Counted from the stretch's first letter, positions 17,701 to 27,995 are shown. The stretch: DNA of 61,692 nucleotides from Clostridia bacterium (GCA_017504655.1 JAFVQT010000045.1:1-61692); one strand, 5' to 3'. Made by a program: numbers and translations. The notes: a model not told the origin generated them from the letters alone.

Positions 17701-19404
17701 TGCCTTAGTTTGTTTTTGCTCCTTTTCACTATCGCCGTGTCTTACAAACAGCATAGTAACAAGAGCAAGAGCGGAAAATACCGTTGCATAGTAGAAAAGC
17801 GGTCTCATATTACCCACCAAATCCATTATAAGACCGGACAAAATGGGCGTTAAAATCTGTGCCGACATGCTTGCAGTATAGTAATATCCCGTATATTTGC
17901 CAACGTTAGAACCGCTTGCAAGCTCAACTACCATTGGGAATGAGTTTACGTTTATTGTTGCCCAACCAAGACCTGCTAAGATAAACAGAGCGTTCACGAT
18001 AACCGTAGGGGAATTTGCATTCATAAAGGTTGCGCCGGCAAACGCTGCTGTAAGCATTATTACGCCTGCCAAAATACTCTTTTTCCTGCCAATCCTTTTT
18101 GCGAGCATGCCCACGGGCACGTAAGCAACTATAGCAGCCGCTTGAGCTAAAAGTAAGGTGGTATTATAATCCTTATGCAAAACGTTGGTTGCATAAAGCG
18201 AATATTTTGAGGTCACTGCATTATAAGCTATGTACCAAAGCGCAACTGATGCAAGCACTAAGATAAGACTTGTAAGCTCAGACTTAGTAAGCCTTCTGTC
18301 ACCCGATTTCTCCTCATCGTCATCCTTGTGGATAATCAGCTTGGATTGCTCTTCCATTTCTGCCGCCCAAGTCTTTTCCTTTACCGTGAAGATAAAAATC
18401 AAAAGCCCCACGACCATTAAAAGACAAACTGCACCCACAAATCCGGTGTAGCTCATTCGCTGATTGTATGCCTTGCCCGTACCGAATACTATGCCTAAGA
18501 CAAGCACGAGCATTCCTCCTGCCGTACCCAGGAGATTTATTATTGCATTTGCCTGAGAACGCAAAGGCTTTACCGTGACGTCCGGCATAAGCGCAACCGC
18601 AGGCGAGCGGAAAAGCGCCATTGCGAGCAATGTAACCAATAAAAGCGCGATAAAAAGCACGAGCGCAGTTGGATTTTCTACCGTTTTGCGCAATGCGTAA
18701 CTGCTTATTGCGGGTGTTACGAGGTTTGTATGAGCGTTGCGGGTATTCACCTTTGCAAGTTTGCTTCCGTCACTGTCGCATATATACTCACCGTCGCTTG
18801 TAACTGTAACAGTCGTATACACGCCGTTTACGTATGCGTATACCGTTTCAGGAGAGGTGTGGTCATTTAAATATTGCTCGTTAATCGACTTATACCACGA
18901 CTTAACCTCTATTTTCTCTGCCTCGTTAAGATCATCCCAGCCCTTGTTTTTAACAACGTGGGAAGCATAATTTTTGACAGTATACTTTTCGGGCACACCT
19001 GTTTTTGTAAACGAGCTGTACTCTGCGTTTACTATCTCGTAGTTATCTTCAAAAAGCTGTTCGTAAAAGGTCGCCCCCTCTTTTGCCTGCATTCTTGCAA
19101 GCTGAGCGTTGTCTGCAAAGGTAAGCCCGAAAAAGGCTATCACCGCTACTACAGTACCGACTACTATGTAAGGCGTTCTCCTTCCGAATTTGCTTTTGGA
19201 TTTATCTGAAAGCGCGCCGAACAGAGGTAATAAAAATACTGCGATTACGTTATCTATCGACATTATTACGCCTGACAGAGATTGGCTTAATCCAAACTTG
19301 TTGACGAGCATCATAGGCACGATGCTGTCATATGCCTGCCAAAATGCGCATATCAGAAAAAACGCAAACCCTACGAGTATTGTTCTTTTGTAATTAAGTT
19401 TCAT
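17695..19404 (-). CDS. MFS transporter, SLC45/GPH-like, with a large extracytoplasmic insertion
   Basis: 569-residue major facilitator protein. The N-terminal half has FWQAYDSIVPMMLVNKFGLSQ and LFGALSDKSKSKFGRRTPYI, the MFS motif A loop found in cation-coupled sugar carriers. Between helix 3 and helix 4 lies an unusual hydrophilic insertion of about 135 residues (from AQLARMQAKEGATFYEQLF to TPAISSYALRK), rich in Y, N and E and presumably outside the membrane. The C-terminal half has another motif A-like VPVGMLAKRIGRKKSILAG. Sugar or organic-anion substrates are possible; none can be named. The ribosome site is GAGGGG. A close neighbour runs in the same direction, but the gap is short, so co-transcription is uncertain. 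Confidence 0.8.
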   Translation of the reverse strand: MKLNYKRTILVGFAFFLICAFWQAYDSIVPMMLVNKFGLSQSLSGVIMSIDNVIAVFLLPLFGALSDKSKSKFGRRTPYIVVGTVVAVIAFFGLTFADNAQLARMQAKEGATFYEQLFEDNYEIVNAEYSSFTKTGVPEKYTVKNYASHVVKNKGWDDLNEAEKIEVKSWYKSINEQYLNDHTSPETVYAYVNGVYTTVTVTSDGEYICDSDGSKLAKVNTRNAHTNLVTPAISSYALRKTVENPTALVLFIALLLVTLLAMALFRSPAVALMPDVTVKPLRSQANAIINLLGTAGGMLVLVLGIVFGTGKAYNQRMSYTGFVGAVCLLMVVGLLIFIFTVKEKTWAAEMEEQSKLIIHKDDDEEKSGDRRLTKSELTSLILVLASVALWYIAYNAVTSKYSLYATNVLHKDYNTTLLLAQAAAIVAYVPVGMLAKRIGRKKSILAGVIMLTAAFAGATFMNANSPTVIVNALFILAGLGWATINVNSFPMVVELASGSNVGKYTGYYYTASMSAQILTPILSGLIMDLVGNMRPLFYYATVFSALALVTMLFVRHGDSEKEQKQTKAL

Positions 19405-19421
19405 TTTCCCCTCTTAAAGCT

Positions 19422-20126
19422 TTAGGTTTTGCTTAAATATAAAAGTCTGTGACAGCTATCGCATTCGACGATATTTCCGTTTTTCAAGTTGCCGTAATCT
19501 GTAAGCGAGAGCTCTGTACCGCACCTGCAGTAGGCGTGCTTTGACATCTCTTTTGCCTCGTTTAAAACGGGGAATATCCTGTCGTTTCTCCTTTGCTTAT
19601 ATTTTTCCAGAATCTCCGCGTCAATGCCGGCCTCCAATTTTTTAAGACGAGCCTTAATCTTGTTCATCTCGTCCTCCTTAGATGCCTTGAGCTCGTTATA
19701 TTTAGGGCCGTACTCACTGTATTGAGCCTTTGCCTTTTTGATATCCGATTTAAGCTGTGCGAACTCCTTTAAAACAGATTCTATCTCCTTTGAAAGACTG
19801 TCTACCGCGCTTGCTAAATTGGAAATCTCTTCATTAAGAGCCTGAGCCTTCTTCTTTACGTAAGAAAGCTGATTCTCGTCCATTTCGTCTATGCCCTCAT
19901 ACTCCTTTGCTTGCTCTTCAAGCTGAGATAAAAGCTTTACGGACGCATTGAACTTGCCTACCAAATCCTCTGCTCTTTGATCAAGCTTAGCAACACTCTC
20001 ATTTGCACCTGTTAAAAAGCTTTTGGCTGAACTTGCCTTCTTTCTCTCTTCACTTTGCTTTAAAGATGTTTCTATATCTCTAAGCTCAGTATCTACGTTT
20101 TGGTACTCAAGTAAACTCTTTATCAT
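19422..20126 (-). CDS. Coiled-coil protein with C-terminal zinc ribbon
   Basis: 234 residues. Residues 1-180 are an almost continuous alpha-helical coiled coil rich in K, E, L and A. The C-terminus contains CRCGTELSLTDYGNLKN...VECDSCHRLLY, two CxxC-like pairs that form a C4 zinc ribbon. This architecture belongs to the conserved family found beside Nif3-like genes and thought to bind nucleic acid or ribosomes. There is a GGAG ribosome site at the start. It lies just downstream of the nif3-like gene, and the two probably share a transcript. Confidence 0.85.
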   Translation of the reverse strand: MIKSLLEYQNVDTELRDIETSLKQSEERKKASSAKSFLTGANESVAKLDQRAEDLVGKFNASVKLLSQLEEQAKEYEGIDEMDENQLSYVKKKAQALNEEISNLASAVDSLSKEIESVLKEFAQLKSDIKKAKAQYSEYGPKYNELKASKEDEMNKIKARLKKLEAGIDAEILEKYKQRRNDRIFPVLNEAKEMSKHAYCRCGTELSLTDYGNLKNGNIVECDSCHRLLYLSKT

Positions 20127-20145
20127 ATTACACTCCTTTCTTCAA

Positions 20146-20916
20146 TTAAACGAACCTTTCGTCGTCGAAGAAAAATATTTTTTCTTTTAAACTCTTTTCA
20201 AAAAACTCAAAAAACTTCTTCATACCGTAATTTTCTGTTGAATAATGGGTGCAGGAAAGAACTAAAAGCCCTCTCTCTGTTGCCGTTAATAAAACGTGAT
20301 GTGGAATATCTGCAGAAATTACCATTTGCGCTCCGTTTTTTAAAGCGAGCTCAATCTCCTTATATCCAAGCCCCGCACCGCAAAATGATGCAATTTTAGT
20401 AATTTTTTGACCTTCTGCACCGTAAAGCCATGCTTTTTCGGTGCAAAATTCCCTTTTATAGCGATCAAGAATATCCCCTGCCGTTGCATCTACACTTGCA
20501 ATCCTACCGTAGCCAACGCCCTCGCCAAGCTCCGTCAACACCTCAACACATCTGCCGCCTAAGCCCTTAGAAAGATAATAATCAATACCCTCCCTTGCGC
20601 AATCCAAATTAAGATGCATGGAAATTACCGAGATTCCGCTCACAGCGCATCTTAAAATTGGGTCTTGCTCGTTTAAGCTTTTTATCGGTCTGTAAATTGC
20701 AGGATGATGCGTAACGATTATTCCGCATTCCTTTCCTATTGCATAGTCAACGCTTTCATGCGTTAAATCAAGGCAAAACAACACTCTTTTCGCATCTAAA
20801 TCGCAATCGAGAATTATTCCGCTGTTATCGTAGCCGTCTTCTATAGCAACGAGCTTGTCGGAAAGCTCTATAGGCGCGTATTCACAAAGCCTTGCAAAAA
20901 GTTCCTTTGCGTTCAT
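20146..20916 (-). CDS. Nif3-like dinuclear metal centre protein (YqfO family)
   Basis: 256-residue cytosolic protein of the Nif3/NGG1p family, with a conserved two-metal site. Metal ligands are visible in IIVTHHPAIYRP near residue 66-78 (HH), in ISMHLNLDCAREGIDYYLS near 99-117 (H and D), and in SCTHYSTENYGMKKFFE near 222-238 (H and E). It lacks the YqfO middle insertion. Exact biochemical function is unsettled. It starts 4 bp inside the end of trmK (ATGA), so it is translationally coupled. Confidence 0.92.
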   Translation of the reverse strand: MNAKELFARLCEYAPIELSDKLVAIEDGYDNSGIILDCDLDAKRVLFCLDLTHESVDYAIGKECGIIVTHHPAIYRPIKSLNEQDPILRCAVSGISVISMHLNLDCAREGIDYYLSKGLGGRCVEVLTELGEGVGYGRIASVDATAGDILDRYKREFCTEKAWLYGAEGQKITKIASFCGAGLGYKEIELALKNGAQMVISADIPHHVLLTATERGLLVLSCTHYSTENYGMKKFFEFFEKSLKEKIFFFDDERFV

Positions 20917-21554
20917 AAAATTATTTCCTCGTATTTTTTCTTGAGCTTTTCAAGCTTTTGTTTTTCATCCTCTCCGGCAATTTTTAAGGCTTCACTTATT
21001 ATGGCGAGCTTTTTGGATATAACCTCTTTAAAAGCCTCGCCTTTTTCCTTTAAATTGTCTCTTCCGAACTCTATTTCGTCTGCTAAATAGCTTTCCTCAC
21101 CCTTTTCACAGACGATAAGGTCATAATATTTTACGTCTTTAAACGTATAGTCCTTTATCATTTTATAGCCTAACTCGATTGCGGTTTTGCGTACTTTATC
21201 AGCATTTTTCATTGGCTGAAGTACTAATCTTTGGGGTAAAAAATCGGCGTTTTTCAATATGTCGCATATAAGCTCACCACCCATACCGGCAATTAACACC
21301 TGGTCTACCCTCGGTACGTTTTTAAGCCCGTCGGTAACGATTGCTTCAAAGCTTCCTGCGTGATTTTCCTTAAGCAGCTTCTCAGCCTTTTTTAAGCATA
21401 CCGCGGAAACGTCGGTCACGTAGGCAAAATTGCACTTTTTCGCATCTAACATTGCCTCTGCCACATACCCGTGATCGCAACCCACGTCTGCAAACGTATC
21501 GCACCCTGAAAGGGCATTTACAATCGTATTAAGCCTTAAAGTAAGCTTATTCAA
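20913..21554 (-). CDS. trmK: tRNA (adenine(22)-N1)-methyltransferase
   Basis: 213-residue Rossmann-fold SAM enzyme of the TrmK/YqfN family that methylates A22 in the D-loop of some tRNAs. It shows [16 protein letters not shown] (motif I), [23 protein letters not shown] (catalytic region) and [16 protein letters not shown]-terminal coiled coil follows from about residue 165 to the end. The start at 21554 lies 8 bp inside rpoD. The order dnaG-rpoD-trmK-nif3-like is conserved in Bacillota. Confidence 0.94.
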   Translation of the reverse strand: MNKLTLRLNTIVNALSGCDTFADVGCDHGYVAEAMLDAKKCNFAYVTDVSAVCLKKAEKLLKENHAGSFEAIVTDGLKNVPRVDQVLIAGMGGELICDILKNADFLPQRLVLQPMKNADKVRKTAIELGYKMIKDYTFKDVKYYDLIVCEKGEESYLADEIEFGRDNLKEKGEAFKEVISKKLAIISEALKIAGEDEKQKLEKLKKKYEEIIL

Positions 21555-22602
21555 TGAAATCCTTTAACCTCTTGCTTCTTGAAGGGTGACGAAGCTTTCT
21601 GAGTGCCTTTGCCTCGATTTGACGAATACGCTCTCTCGTAACATTAAACTCCTTACCAACCTCTTCCAAAGTTCTTGGTCTGCCGTCGTAAAGACCGTAG
21701 CGAAGTATTAAAACCTTTTCCTCTCTTGGAGTTAAGGTGTCTAAAACGTTTATAAGCTGTTCTTTGAGCATGTTGGTAGCAACCACGTCTGTAGGTGCGG
21801 CATTTTTATCGTCCTCGATAAAATCGCCTAAGTGACTGTCCTCTTCCTCACCGATAGGCGTTTCTAAAGAAACAGGGTCTTGTGCAATCTTCTGAATTTC
21901 AACTACCCTTGACTCGGGAATACCCATTTCTTTTGCTATTTCCTCGGGTGTCGGCTCTCTGCCAAGCTGTTGAAGAAGATTTCTCGATACTCTGGTTACC
22001 TTGTTAATGGTTTCTACCATATGAACGGGTATTCTTATCGTTCTCGCCTGATCAGCGATTGCCCTCGTGATTGCCTGACGAATCCACCACGTTGCATAGG
22101 TTGAAAACTTAAAGCCCTTTTGATAGTCAAACTTTTCAACAGCCTTCATAAGACCGAGATTTCCCTCTTGAATAAGGTCTAAAAATTGCATACCTCTGCC
22201 AACGTATCTTTTAGCAATTGATACGACTAAACGAAGGTTTGCCTCGGAAAGGCTCTTTCTTGCCTCCTCGCTACCGTCCATCATCTGTTTAGCAAGCTCT
22301 ATCTCGTCGTCGGCAGAAAGAAGCGGAACCTTACCGATGTCCTTAAGGTACATCTTTACAGGGTCGTCCATGCTGATTTCCTTTAAAAGCTGCTCGTAAA
22401 GCTCCTTATCCTTTTCGTAGTCGTCGATAATTTTAATATTATTGGCTTCCATAGCCCTGTAAATTGCGTCAACCTGCTCTGCATCGGTGTCGTATTTCTC
22501 AATTTTATCGCAAAGAGCGTCTGAGCCGATTGAGCCTTTCTTTGAATATTCGTTTACAAGACTTTGAATGATTTGTTGTAATAAATCTTCAGCAATTGCC
22601 AT
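21547..22602 (-). CDS. rpoD: Primary sigma factor SigA/RpoD
   Basis: 351-residue vegetative sigma factor. A short region 1.1 (residues 1-65) precedes [17 protein letters not shown] (region 1.2). Region 2 has [60 protein letters not shown], the core-binding and -10 recognition segment. Region 3 has the [12 protein letters not shown] helix. Region 4 ends in [33 protein letters not shown], the -35 recognition helix-turn-helix. Length is usual for Clostridia. The gene follows dnaG by 13 bp, the macromolecular synthesis operon arrangement. Confidence 0.97.
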   Translation of the reverse strand: MAIAEDLLQQIIQSLVNEYSKKGSIGSDALCDKIEKYDTDAEQVDAIYRAMEANNIKIIDDYEKDKELYEQLLKEISMDDPVKMYLKDIGKVPLLSADDEIELAKQMMDGSEEARKSLSEANLRLVVSIAKRYVGRGMQFLDLIQEGNLGLMKAVEKFDYQKGFKFSTYATWWIRQAITRAIADQARTIRIPVHMVETINKVTRVSRNLLQQLGREPTPEEIAKEMGIPESRVVEIQKIAQDPVSLETPIGEEEDSHLGDFIEDDKNAAPTDVVATNMLKEQLINVLDTLTPREEKVLILRYGLYDGRPRTLEEVGKEFNVTRERIRQIEAKALRKLRHPSRSKRLKDFIE

Positions 22603-22615
22603 AATTTTTCCTCCG

Positions 22616-24415
22616 TTATTTTGAAAGCTTTGCAGTTATTTCTGCAATCATTTTTACTATTTGTTTTCTTTTTTCAACGTCTGTTTCCTGCGAAAAGATA
22701 ACGTTCAATTCCTTTAGGTCTGCAGTCAGACTGTCCTTTTTTATCCTTGCAAGACAGTCCTCAAAAAACCTTTCCTCCGACTTAAATCCGAAGATATTAT
22801 CTCCCGATGCTAAAACGGCGTTATATTCAACAAGCTCCTCCTCACTGAAAAGCTTGGCAACCGTAGAGGGGAAAACCTCTTTTCCGTCCTCTCTGTACTC
22901 GGTAACTATATCGCAAATACGTATATGTACGGGGTCTTTAAAATTGATTGTGTAAGGATTAAAGGATTTTGAATAGCTCTTGTTAAACAGCATTGCGCAA
23001 AGCACAAACCTCTCTGCATTTTTAAGCCCGTCACTAACCTGAATCGGAGACTCTGCTTTTTTTGCAGGAGCAACATCTACCCCTTCTGACTTGTCCAAAT
23101 CGCGTTTGAGCGATTCAAAGGTCGTGCCCGTGTCCTTGCCGAGCTTTCTTAACAAATCCTCCCTCTCGCTCTCTGACGAAACGGCAGATATCACCTTTAA
23201 CGCCTCGGCTATATACTTCCTTTTGCTTTGCGTGTCTTTTAAATTATATTTGTTTTTAAGATTATAAATCTTAAAATCCACGAGTGGCATCGCTTCCTGC
23301 AAAAGCTCGGTATATTTTTCCGCACCGTATTTTTTGACAACATCGTCCGGGTCAAGCCCTTCGGGAAGACGGACGACCTTGACGTTTAAACCTTCCTTTT
23401 GGAAGATTTCAAGACCTCGTATAGTTGCCGATTGCCCTGCGCCGTCACCGTCGTAGCTGACGATCACAGTGTCCGCGTATCTCTTTACCGTACGCGCCTG
23501 CTCAACAGTAAGCGACGTGCCCATTGATGCAACTACGTTTTTAAAGCCCGCCTGATAGAGAGAAATGGTATCCATATACCCCTCTACCATAATAACCTCG
23601 GAGATTCCCTCGGTATGCTTTAATTTCTTAAGGTTATTGATATTGTATAAGGTTCTGTTTTTAACAAAAATTGACGTTTCTTGCGTGTTGTTATATTTGC
23701 CGAAATGAGGCTTTGGCTCTAAAAGTCTACCGCCAAAGGCTATTACATTGCCCAAATTATTTATAATCGGCACTATGAGTCTGCCCCACTGATCATCGTA
23801 GATATAACCGGTATCCTTACCGCTTTCATCTACCCTTTGCTTTTTCTTACAAACACCGCACTTAAGCATCTCTTCGTCGCGATAGCCCTTCGACCTTAAA
23901 TGATTGACAAGCTCAAACCTATCGAGCGACGCTCCCATTCCGAAAGCAGTTACCGTCTTGCGGTCGAATCCTCTTTTCGCCAGATAATCGTTAAACTGCT
24001 GCGCCTCGGGACGCGCTAAATTTCTTACGTAAAAAAGAGCTGTATCCTTTAAAAGTGCCAAAAGCCTATCTCTGTCAGACCTTTCCTTTACTATTTCTTT
24101 ATAATCTCTATCGTCATCGGGAAGCGCAAGCCCTGCCCATTCGGCAAGAAGCCTTACCGCCCCGAGATAATCGAGATTCTCCATAAGCATAATGAAAGTT
24201 ATTACGTCGCCACCTCTACCGCAACCAAAGCACTTGAAAAATTGCCCCGGCTCGTTTACTGTAAACGAGGGAGTTTTTTCGGAATGCCCCGGAAGAGGAC
24301 AACACGCCCAATGGTTGACGCTACCGCGTCTTTTTAGAACGCAGTATTTGCCAACGACGTCGACGATATTATTCTTTTGTTTTAGCTCGTCTAAAAACTT
24401 TTCGTCAAATGCCAT
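22616..24415 (-). CDS. dnaG: DNA primase
   Basis: 599-residue primase that makes RNA primers at the replication fork. The N-terminal CHC2 zinc finger reads [16 protein letters not shown]...[11 protein letters not shown] near residues 38-69. The TOPRIM catalytic core has [15 protein letters not shown] near 275 and [11 protein letters not shown] near 318. The C-terminal helicase-binding domain, from about residue 450, is less conserved, as is usual. It sits between dgt and rpoD. Confidence 0.96.
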   Translation of the reverse strand: MAFDEKFLDELKQKNNIVDVVGKYCVLKRRGSVNHWACCPLPGHSEKTPSFTVNEPGQFFKCFGCGRGGDVITFIMLMENLDYLGAVRLLAEWAGLALPDDDRDYKEIVKERSDRDRLLALLKDTALFYVRNLARPEAQQFNDYLAKRGFDRKTVTAFGMGASLDRFELVNHLRSKGYRDEEMLKCGVCKKKQRVDESGKDTGYIYDDQWGRLIVPIINNLGNVIAFGGRLLEPKPHFGKYNNTQETSIFVKNRTLYNINNLKKLKHTEGISEVIMVEGYMDTISLYQAGFKNVVASMGTSLTVEQARTVKRYADTVIVSYDGDGAGQSATIRGLEIFQKEGLNVKVVRLPEGLDPDDVVKKYGAEKYTELLQEAMPLVDFKIYNLKNKYNLKDTQSKRKYIAEALKVISAVSSESEREDLLRKLGKDTGTTFESLKRDLDKSEGVDVAPAKKAESPIQVSDGLKNAERFVLCAMLFNKSYSKSFNPYTINFKDPVHIRICDIVTEYREDGKEVFPSTVAKLFSEEELVEYNAVLASGDNIFGFKSEERFFEDCLARIKKDSLTADLKELNVIFSQETDVEKRKQIVKMIAEITAKLSK

Positions 24416-24438
24416 TTGTTTTCTCTACTGAATATTTT

Positions 24439-25449
24439 TTACTGTTTGGGTTGATAAAGTAAAAAGTTTTTGGGTATAAATATCCCCTCGAATACGTAAA
24501 CCGCATATTTGTCGGTCATACTCGATATATAATCGGAAACAACCGTATCTATATCGTAAGCATCAAGTAAACGCTTGTTAAAATCGGGAAGCCTGTCCTT
24601 ATGCTCCTTGAAATAACTGTACATAGCCGTAAGCATTTCAGTCGCTCTGGTTTCCTCTTCCTTTGCTGCTAAATCCATATAAACTCTGTCGAATAAAAAG
24701 GCTCTCAGCTCCTTTGATGCTTTTTCAACCTCTTTATCCATTAAAACGTCGTTTTTACCCTTAGAATAGGAATAAATCGACGAAATCATAGTGTTTATAC
24801 GCCCACTTGTGGTCGTACCTAAGGTTTCTATAACGCTTTTAGGCAAATCACTTTCTTTAAAAATACCTGCCCTTATCGCATCGTCTATATCGTGATTCAT
24901 ATAAGCGATTCTATCCGCAAGAGAAACGACCTTACCCTCTAAAGTATGTGGATTGCCGGATTTTCTATGTTCTAAAATACCGTCGCGCACCTCATAGGTT
25001 AAATTTAAGCCCGCACCGTCGTTTTCCAAGACCTCAACGACCCTTATGGACTGCTCGTTGTGAGCAAATCCGTTTGGGTTAAGCTTTTCTAAAACTCTCT
25101 CACCCGTATGGCCGAAAGGCGTATGCCCCAAATCGTGACCGAGAGCAATAGCCTCGCATAAATCCTCGTTTAAATCAAGACTTCTTGCAATAGATCTTGC
25201 AACCTGTGCAACGTCTAAGGTATGCGTAAGTCTTGTCATATAATGGTCCCCTTCGGGAGAAAAGAATACCTGCGTTTTGTTTTTTAGCCTTCTAAACGCT
25301 TTAGAGTAAAGAATTCTATCCCTGTCGCGCTGAAATTCAGTACGCATCGGACAAGGCTCTTCATACCTTGCTCTACCCTTCGTTTCGTCAGACTTGCAGG
25401 CATAAGGGGAAAAAAATTGTTTTTCTTTATTTAAGGTTATTTCTCTCAT
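24439..25449 (-). CDS. dgt: Deoxyguanosinetriphosphate triphosphohydrolase-like protein
   Basis: 336-residue HD-domain dNTPase of the dGTPase-like family. The HD metal site is visible as RLTHTLDVAQVARSIA (His) and ALGHDLGHTPFGHTGE (HD), with the further metal-binding Asp in DRIAYMNHDIDDAIRAG. It removes triphosphate from dNTPs and helps control pools; many Bacillota members have broad or regulated specificity, so dGTP preference is inferred. The start has AAAAAGGTGG. It is the first gene of the dgt-dnaG-rpoD-trmK block. Confidence 0.9.
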   Translation of the reverse strand: MREITLNKEKQFFSPYACKSDETKGRARYEEPCPMRTEFQRDRDRILYSKAFRRLKNKTQVFFSPEGDHYMTRLTHTLDVAQVARSIARSLDLNEDLCEAIALGHDLGHTPFGHTGERVLEKLNPNGFAHNEQSIRVVEVLENDGAGLNLTYEVRDGILEHRKSGNPHTLEGKVVSLADRIAYMNHDIDDAIRAGIFKESDLPKSVIETLGTTTSGRINTMISSIYSYSKGKNDVLMDKEVEKASKELRAFLFDRVYMDLAAKEEETRATEMLTAMYSYFKEHKDRLPDFNKRLLDAYDIDTVVSDYISSMTDKYAVYVFEGIFIPKNFLLYQPKQ

Positions 25450-25479
25450 AAAACCACCTTTTTAAGTATAACTGAGCTT

Positions 25480-26196
25480 TTAAGCTATTACGTTTCCGCC
25501 GGAAACGTTGATAACCTCACCCGTTATAAATGTTCCCTCTTCACACAAAAAGACAACTGCCCTTGCAACCTCCTCGGCAAGACCTATCCTGCCTAAAGGA
25601 ATTTCTTCTATCGCAAGTGCTTTGTCCTCTTTTGATAAGCATTCGTTCATCCTCGTGTCGATAAGACCCGGGGCAACGGCGTTTACTCTGATACCCGCGC
25701 TTGCGTATTCCTTTGCAAGCGATTTTGTAAACGCAAGTATCGCGCCCTTTGATGCAGAATACACGCTTTCGCATGATGCACCCACAAGACCCCACATGGA
25801 AGAAACGTTTACTATACTTCCCCCGTTGTTTAACATGTGTGGCAGGGCAAACTTTGTAGCGCCGAAAACACCCTTTACGTTAGCAGAAAAAACCTCGTCG
25901 AACTCTTCCTCCGAGGTATCTATCAAGGGCTTTATCTTTTGGGCTACGCCCGCGCAGTTTATCAAGGCGTTTAAACCGCCTGCTTTTTTTACAAATTCAT
26001 CGATAGCCGTTTTAGCTTGCTCTAAATTCCTCAAATCAAAACCGAGAGCAACACCGTCAATCTCACTTGCTAAAGCCTCTGCCTTAGACGGGTTTGAATT
26101 GTAATGGACACCGACAAAATACCCACGGGATGCAAATTCTCTGCAAATTGCACAGCCTATTCCACCCGAACCGCCTGTTACCAATACACTTTTCAT
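25480..26196 (-). CDS. SDR-family oxidoreductase, FabG/YmfI-like
   Basis: 238-residue short-chain dehydrogenase. NAD(P)-binding TGGSGGIGCAICREF is at residues 7-21; NCAGVA near 85; the catalytic Ser is in VNVSSMWG and the YxxxK pair in YSASKGAILAF; the tail INVSGGNVIA is typical. It resembles 3-oxoacyl-ACP reductases, but without fatty-acid synthesis neighbours the substrate is open. The start lacks a good ribosome site and is preceded by a GGGCA/TGCCC hairpin 10-26 bp upstream. It is separated from efp by a terminator. Confidence 0.88.
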   Translation of the reverse strand: MKSVLVTGGSGGIGCAICREFASRGYFVGVHYNSNPSKAEALASEIDGVALGFDLRNLEQAKTAIDEFVKKAGGLNALINCAGVAQKIKPLIDTSEEEFDEVFSANVKGVFGATKFALPHMLNNGGSIVNVSSMWGLVGASCESVYSASKGAILAFTKSLAKEYASAGIRVNAVAPGLIDTRMNECLSKEDKALAIEEIPLGRIGLAEEVARAVVFLCEEGTFITGEVINVSGGNVIA

Positions 26197-26206
26197 AATT
26201 TTATAT

Positions 26207-26262
26207 GGGCAAAGCTATGCCCTTAATACAGCCTTTTGCAGTAAAAAATGCGTAAAAAGGCT
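26207..26262. other. Two adjacent hairpins in the efp-SDR gap
   Basis: GGGCA/TGCCC (26207-26222) and AGCCTTTT (26230-26237) / AAAAGGCT (26255-26262). The second is followed by a T-run on the plus strand, although no plus-strand gene precedes it. They may be part of the SDR leader on the minus strand. Confidence 0.4.
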
Positions 26263-26301
26263 TTTTTACGGGATAGCGGTAACTATCCTAAAAATAACAA
26301 T

Positions 26302-26333
26302 AAGCGGCGTTAATATTAAAATTCGCGCCGCTT
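26302..26333 (-). terminator. Hairpin terminator after efp
   Basis: Stem AAGCGGCG (26302-26309) / CGCCGCTT (26326-26333), just after the efp stop on the minus strand. Only a poor T-run follows. Confidence 0.65.
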
Positions 26334-26345
26334 AGAATTTACTGA

Positions 26346-26906
26346 TTATTTCTTAACTCTTTCCATATATTCGCCGGTTCTGGTGTCAACCCTTACGGTT
26401 TCACCCTCGTTTACGAACATAGGTACTTGAATTTCAACGCCTGTTTCGAGAACAGCTCTCTTGGTAGCGTTTGTTGCGGTGTTACCGGCAACGCCCGGCT
26501 CAGACTCGGTTACGAGAAGCTCAACGAAGTTTTCGCACTCAACGAGGAATGCCTTACCCTTGTAGAATTTAACTACAACGGGATCGTTTTCTCTAATCCA
26601 CTTAAGAGCATCCTCCACTTGATCCTTCATTAAAGGCTCCATATTAAATTCTTCATCCATGAAGTAATATAATTCCTCGTCATTGTAAGAATAGGTCATT
26701 CTCTTAGTTTCGATAATAGCGTTTTCAAACTTTTCGTTAGGCTGGAAGGTTTGCTGTAAAACCTTGCCGTCAACTACATTTTTAAGCGTAGTTCTAACGA
26801 ATGCTGCGCCCTTACCGGGTTTAACGTGAAGGAAATCGACAACTGTCCATACCTTACCTTCCCATTCAACGGTTACGCCTTTTCTTAAATCGCCTGCTTG
26901 TACCAT
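26346..26906 (-). CDS. efp: Translation elongation factor P
   Basis: 186-residue EF-P that rescues ribosomes stalled on polyproline. Domain I carries the modifiable loop [13 protein letters not shown] with the lysine at about residue 32, matching the Bacillus type rather than the E. coli EpmA type. Domain III ends [17 protein letters not shown]. The upstream AAGGAG and the M24 peptidase gene 21 bp before it fit the frequent yqhT-efp operon. Confidence 0.97.
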   Translation of the reverse strand: MVQAGDLRKGVTVEWEGKVWTVVDFLHVKPGKGAAFVRTTLKNVVDGKVLQQTFQPNEKFENAIIETKRMTYSYNDEELYYFMDEEFNMEPLMKDQVEDALKWIRENDPVVVKFYKGKAFLVECENFVELLVTESEPGVAGNTATNATKRAVLETGVEIQVPMFVNEGETVRVDTRTGEYMERVKK

Positions 26907-26927
26907 AAATAATTTACTCCTTAATGT

Positions 26928-27995
26928 TTATCTTATTAATTTTTTTCTTGTAATTTTGCCGTCGTTTATTATTACGAGTGACTTGTCGTCCTTCATAAAC
27001 GACGCGTACTTTCCGTCAGCCATATACGCGCTGTCTTCTATTCTTATACCGAACTTGCCGTCGAAATAAACTCCCGGCTCGTTGGAAAATACCATGTTGT
27101 TCTTAAGCTCTGCCTCGCCCTTTACCGAAAGGCTTGGAAATTCGTGTATGTTAACGCCTATTCCGTGACCTAACGAGTGAGTGAAATATTTGCCGTATCC
27201 AAGACTCTGTAAATGCTCTCTCGCAATAGCATCTGCCTCTTTACCCGTCATACCTGCAACTATACCCTCTGCGCATTTTACGTGAGCTGTAAGCGTTGCA
27301 AGATATGCTTTTAAAAACCTTTCGTCCGGCTCACCGTAAAAAAGCGTTCTGGTCATATCCGAGCAATAGCCCTTGTAGACACAACCGAAATCCATCAGCA
27401 CGCATTGATTCCTTTTAAGCCTTGTATCGCCCGTTTCATGATGAGGAACGGCTGCGTTTTTGCCAAACGCAATTATCGTGTCAAATGACTTGCCCGATGC
27501 CCCAAACTTTTTAAATCTGTATTCAAGCTCGTTTGCAAGCTCTCTTTCGGTTATGCCCTCTTTAATTAAGGGGATTACGTCAAGCCAAGCCTTTTCAGCA
27601 ATTTGACAAGCCTTTTTTATGTAGCTGAGCTCTTCCTCGGTTTTGATTGCCATAAGCTCGACAATCTCAGCCGAAATGTCAACAAACTCAAAGCCCGTGC
27701 TGTTTTTTAAATAGTCAAACATAGAAACGGTCGTATTGGTAAAATCTATACCCACCGTCTTTACGCCCAGCTCCTCTGCCTTTTTCTTTAAAGGCTCGAA
27801 GCCTGCGCCGAGAATAACCTCTATGCCCTTTGGCTCCAAAGCCTTTCTCGCAGCGAAAATATATCTGCTGTCAACGACAAAGGTAGTGCCCTTTGGCGTT
27901 AACATTACGTAGCCCGCAGTGCTATGAAAGCCAAGGAAATACTGCCTTTGCTTTTCATCTGTTATAAGTGCTAAATCGTATCCTTTAAAATTCAT
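26928..27995 (-). CDS. Xaa-Pro aminopeptidase-type M24 metallopeptidase
   Basis: About 355 residues. It has a creatinase-like N-domain and a pita-bread catalytic domain. Metal ligands appear in VLMDFGCVYKGYCSDMTRT (two Asp), HSLGHGIGVNIHE (His), NEPGVYF (Glu) and GIRIEDS (Glu); the substrate-binding His is in VPHHET. I chose the ATG at 27995 because GAGGCAG lies at the right distance; an ATG at 28007 overlaps that ribosome site. It removes N-terminal residues before proline. The gene is upstream of, and probably co-transcribed with, efp. Confidence 0.93.
   Translation of the reverse strand: MNFKGYDLALITDEKQRQYFLGFHSTAGYVMLTPKGTTFVVDSRYIFAARKALEPKGIEVILGAGFEPLKKKAEELGVKTVGIDFTNTTVSMFDYLKNSTGFEFVDISAEIVELMAIKTEEELSYIKKACQIAEKAWLDVIPLIKEGITERELANELEYRFKKFGASGKSFDTIIAFGKNAAVPHHETGDTRLKRNQCVLMDFGCVYKGYCSDMTRTLFYGEPDERFLKAYLATLTAHVKCAEGIVAGMTGKEADAIAREHLQSLGYGKYFTHSLGHGIGVNIHEFPSLSVKGEAELKNNMVFSNEPGVYFDGKFGIRIEDSAYMADGKYASFMKDDKSLVIINDGKITRKKLIR

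Noticed and set aside
18880-18898. Further copy of the 19-bp motif in the MFS gene
   Set aside because: Only the first ten bases match; treated as coincidence.
25508-26104. 198-residue plus-strand open frame
   Set aside because: Antisense to the SDR gene with no ribosome site or recognisable motif.
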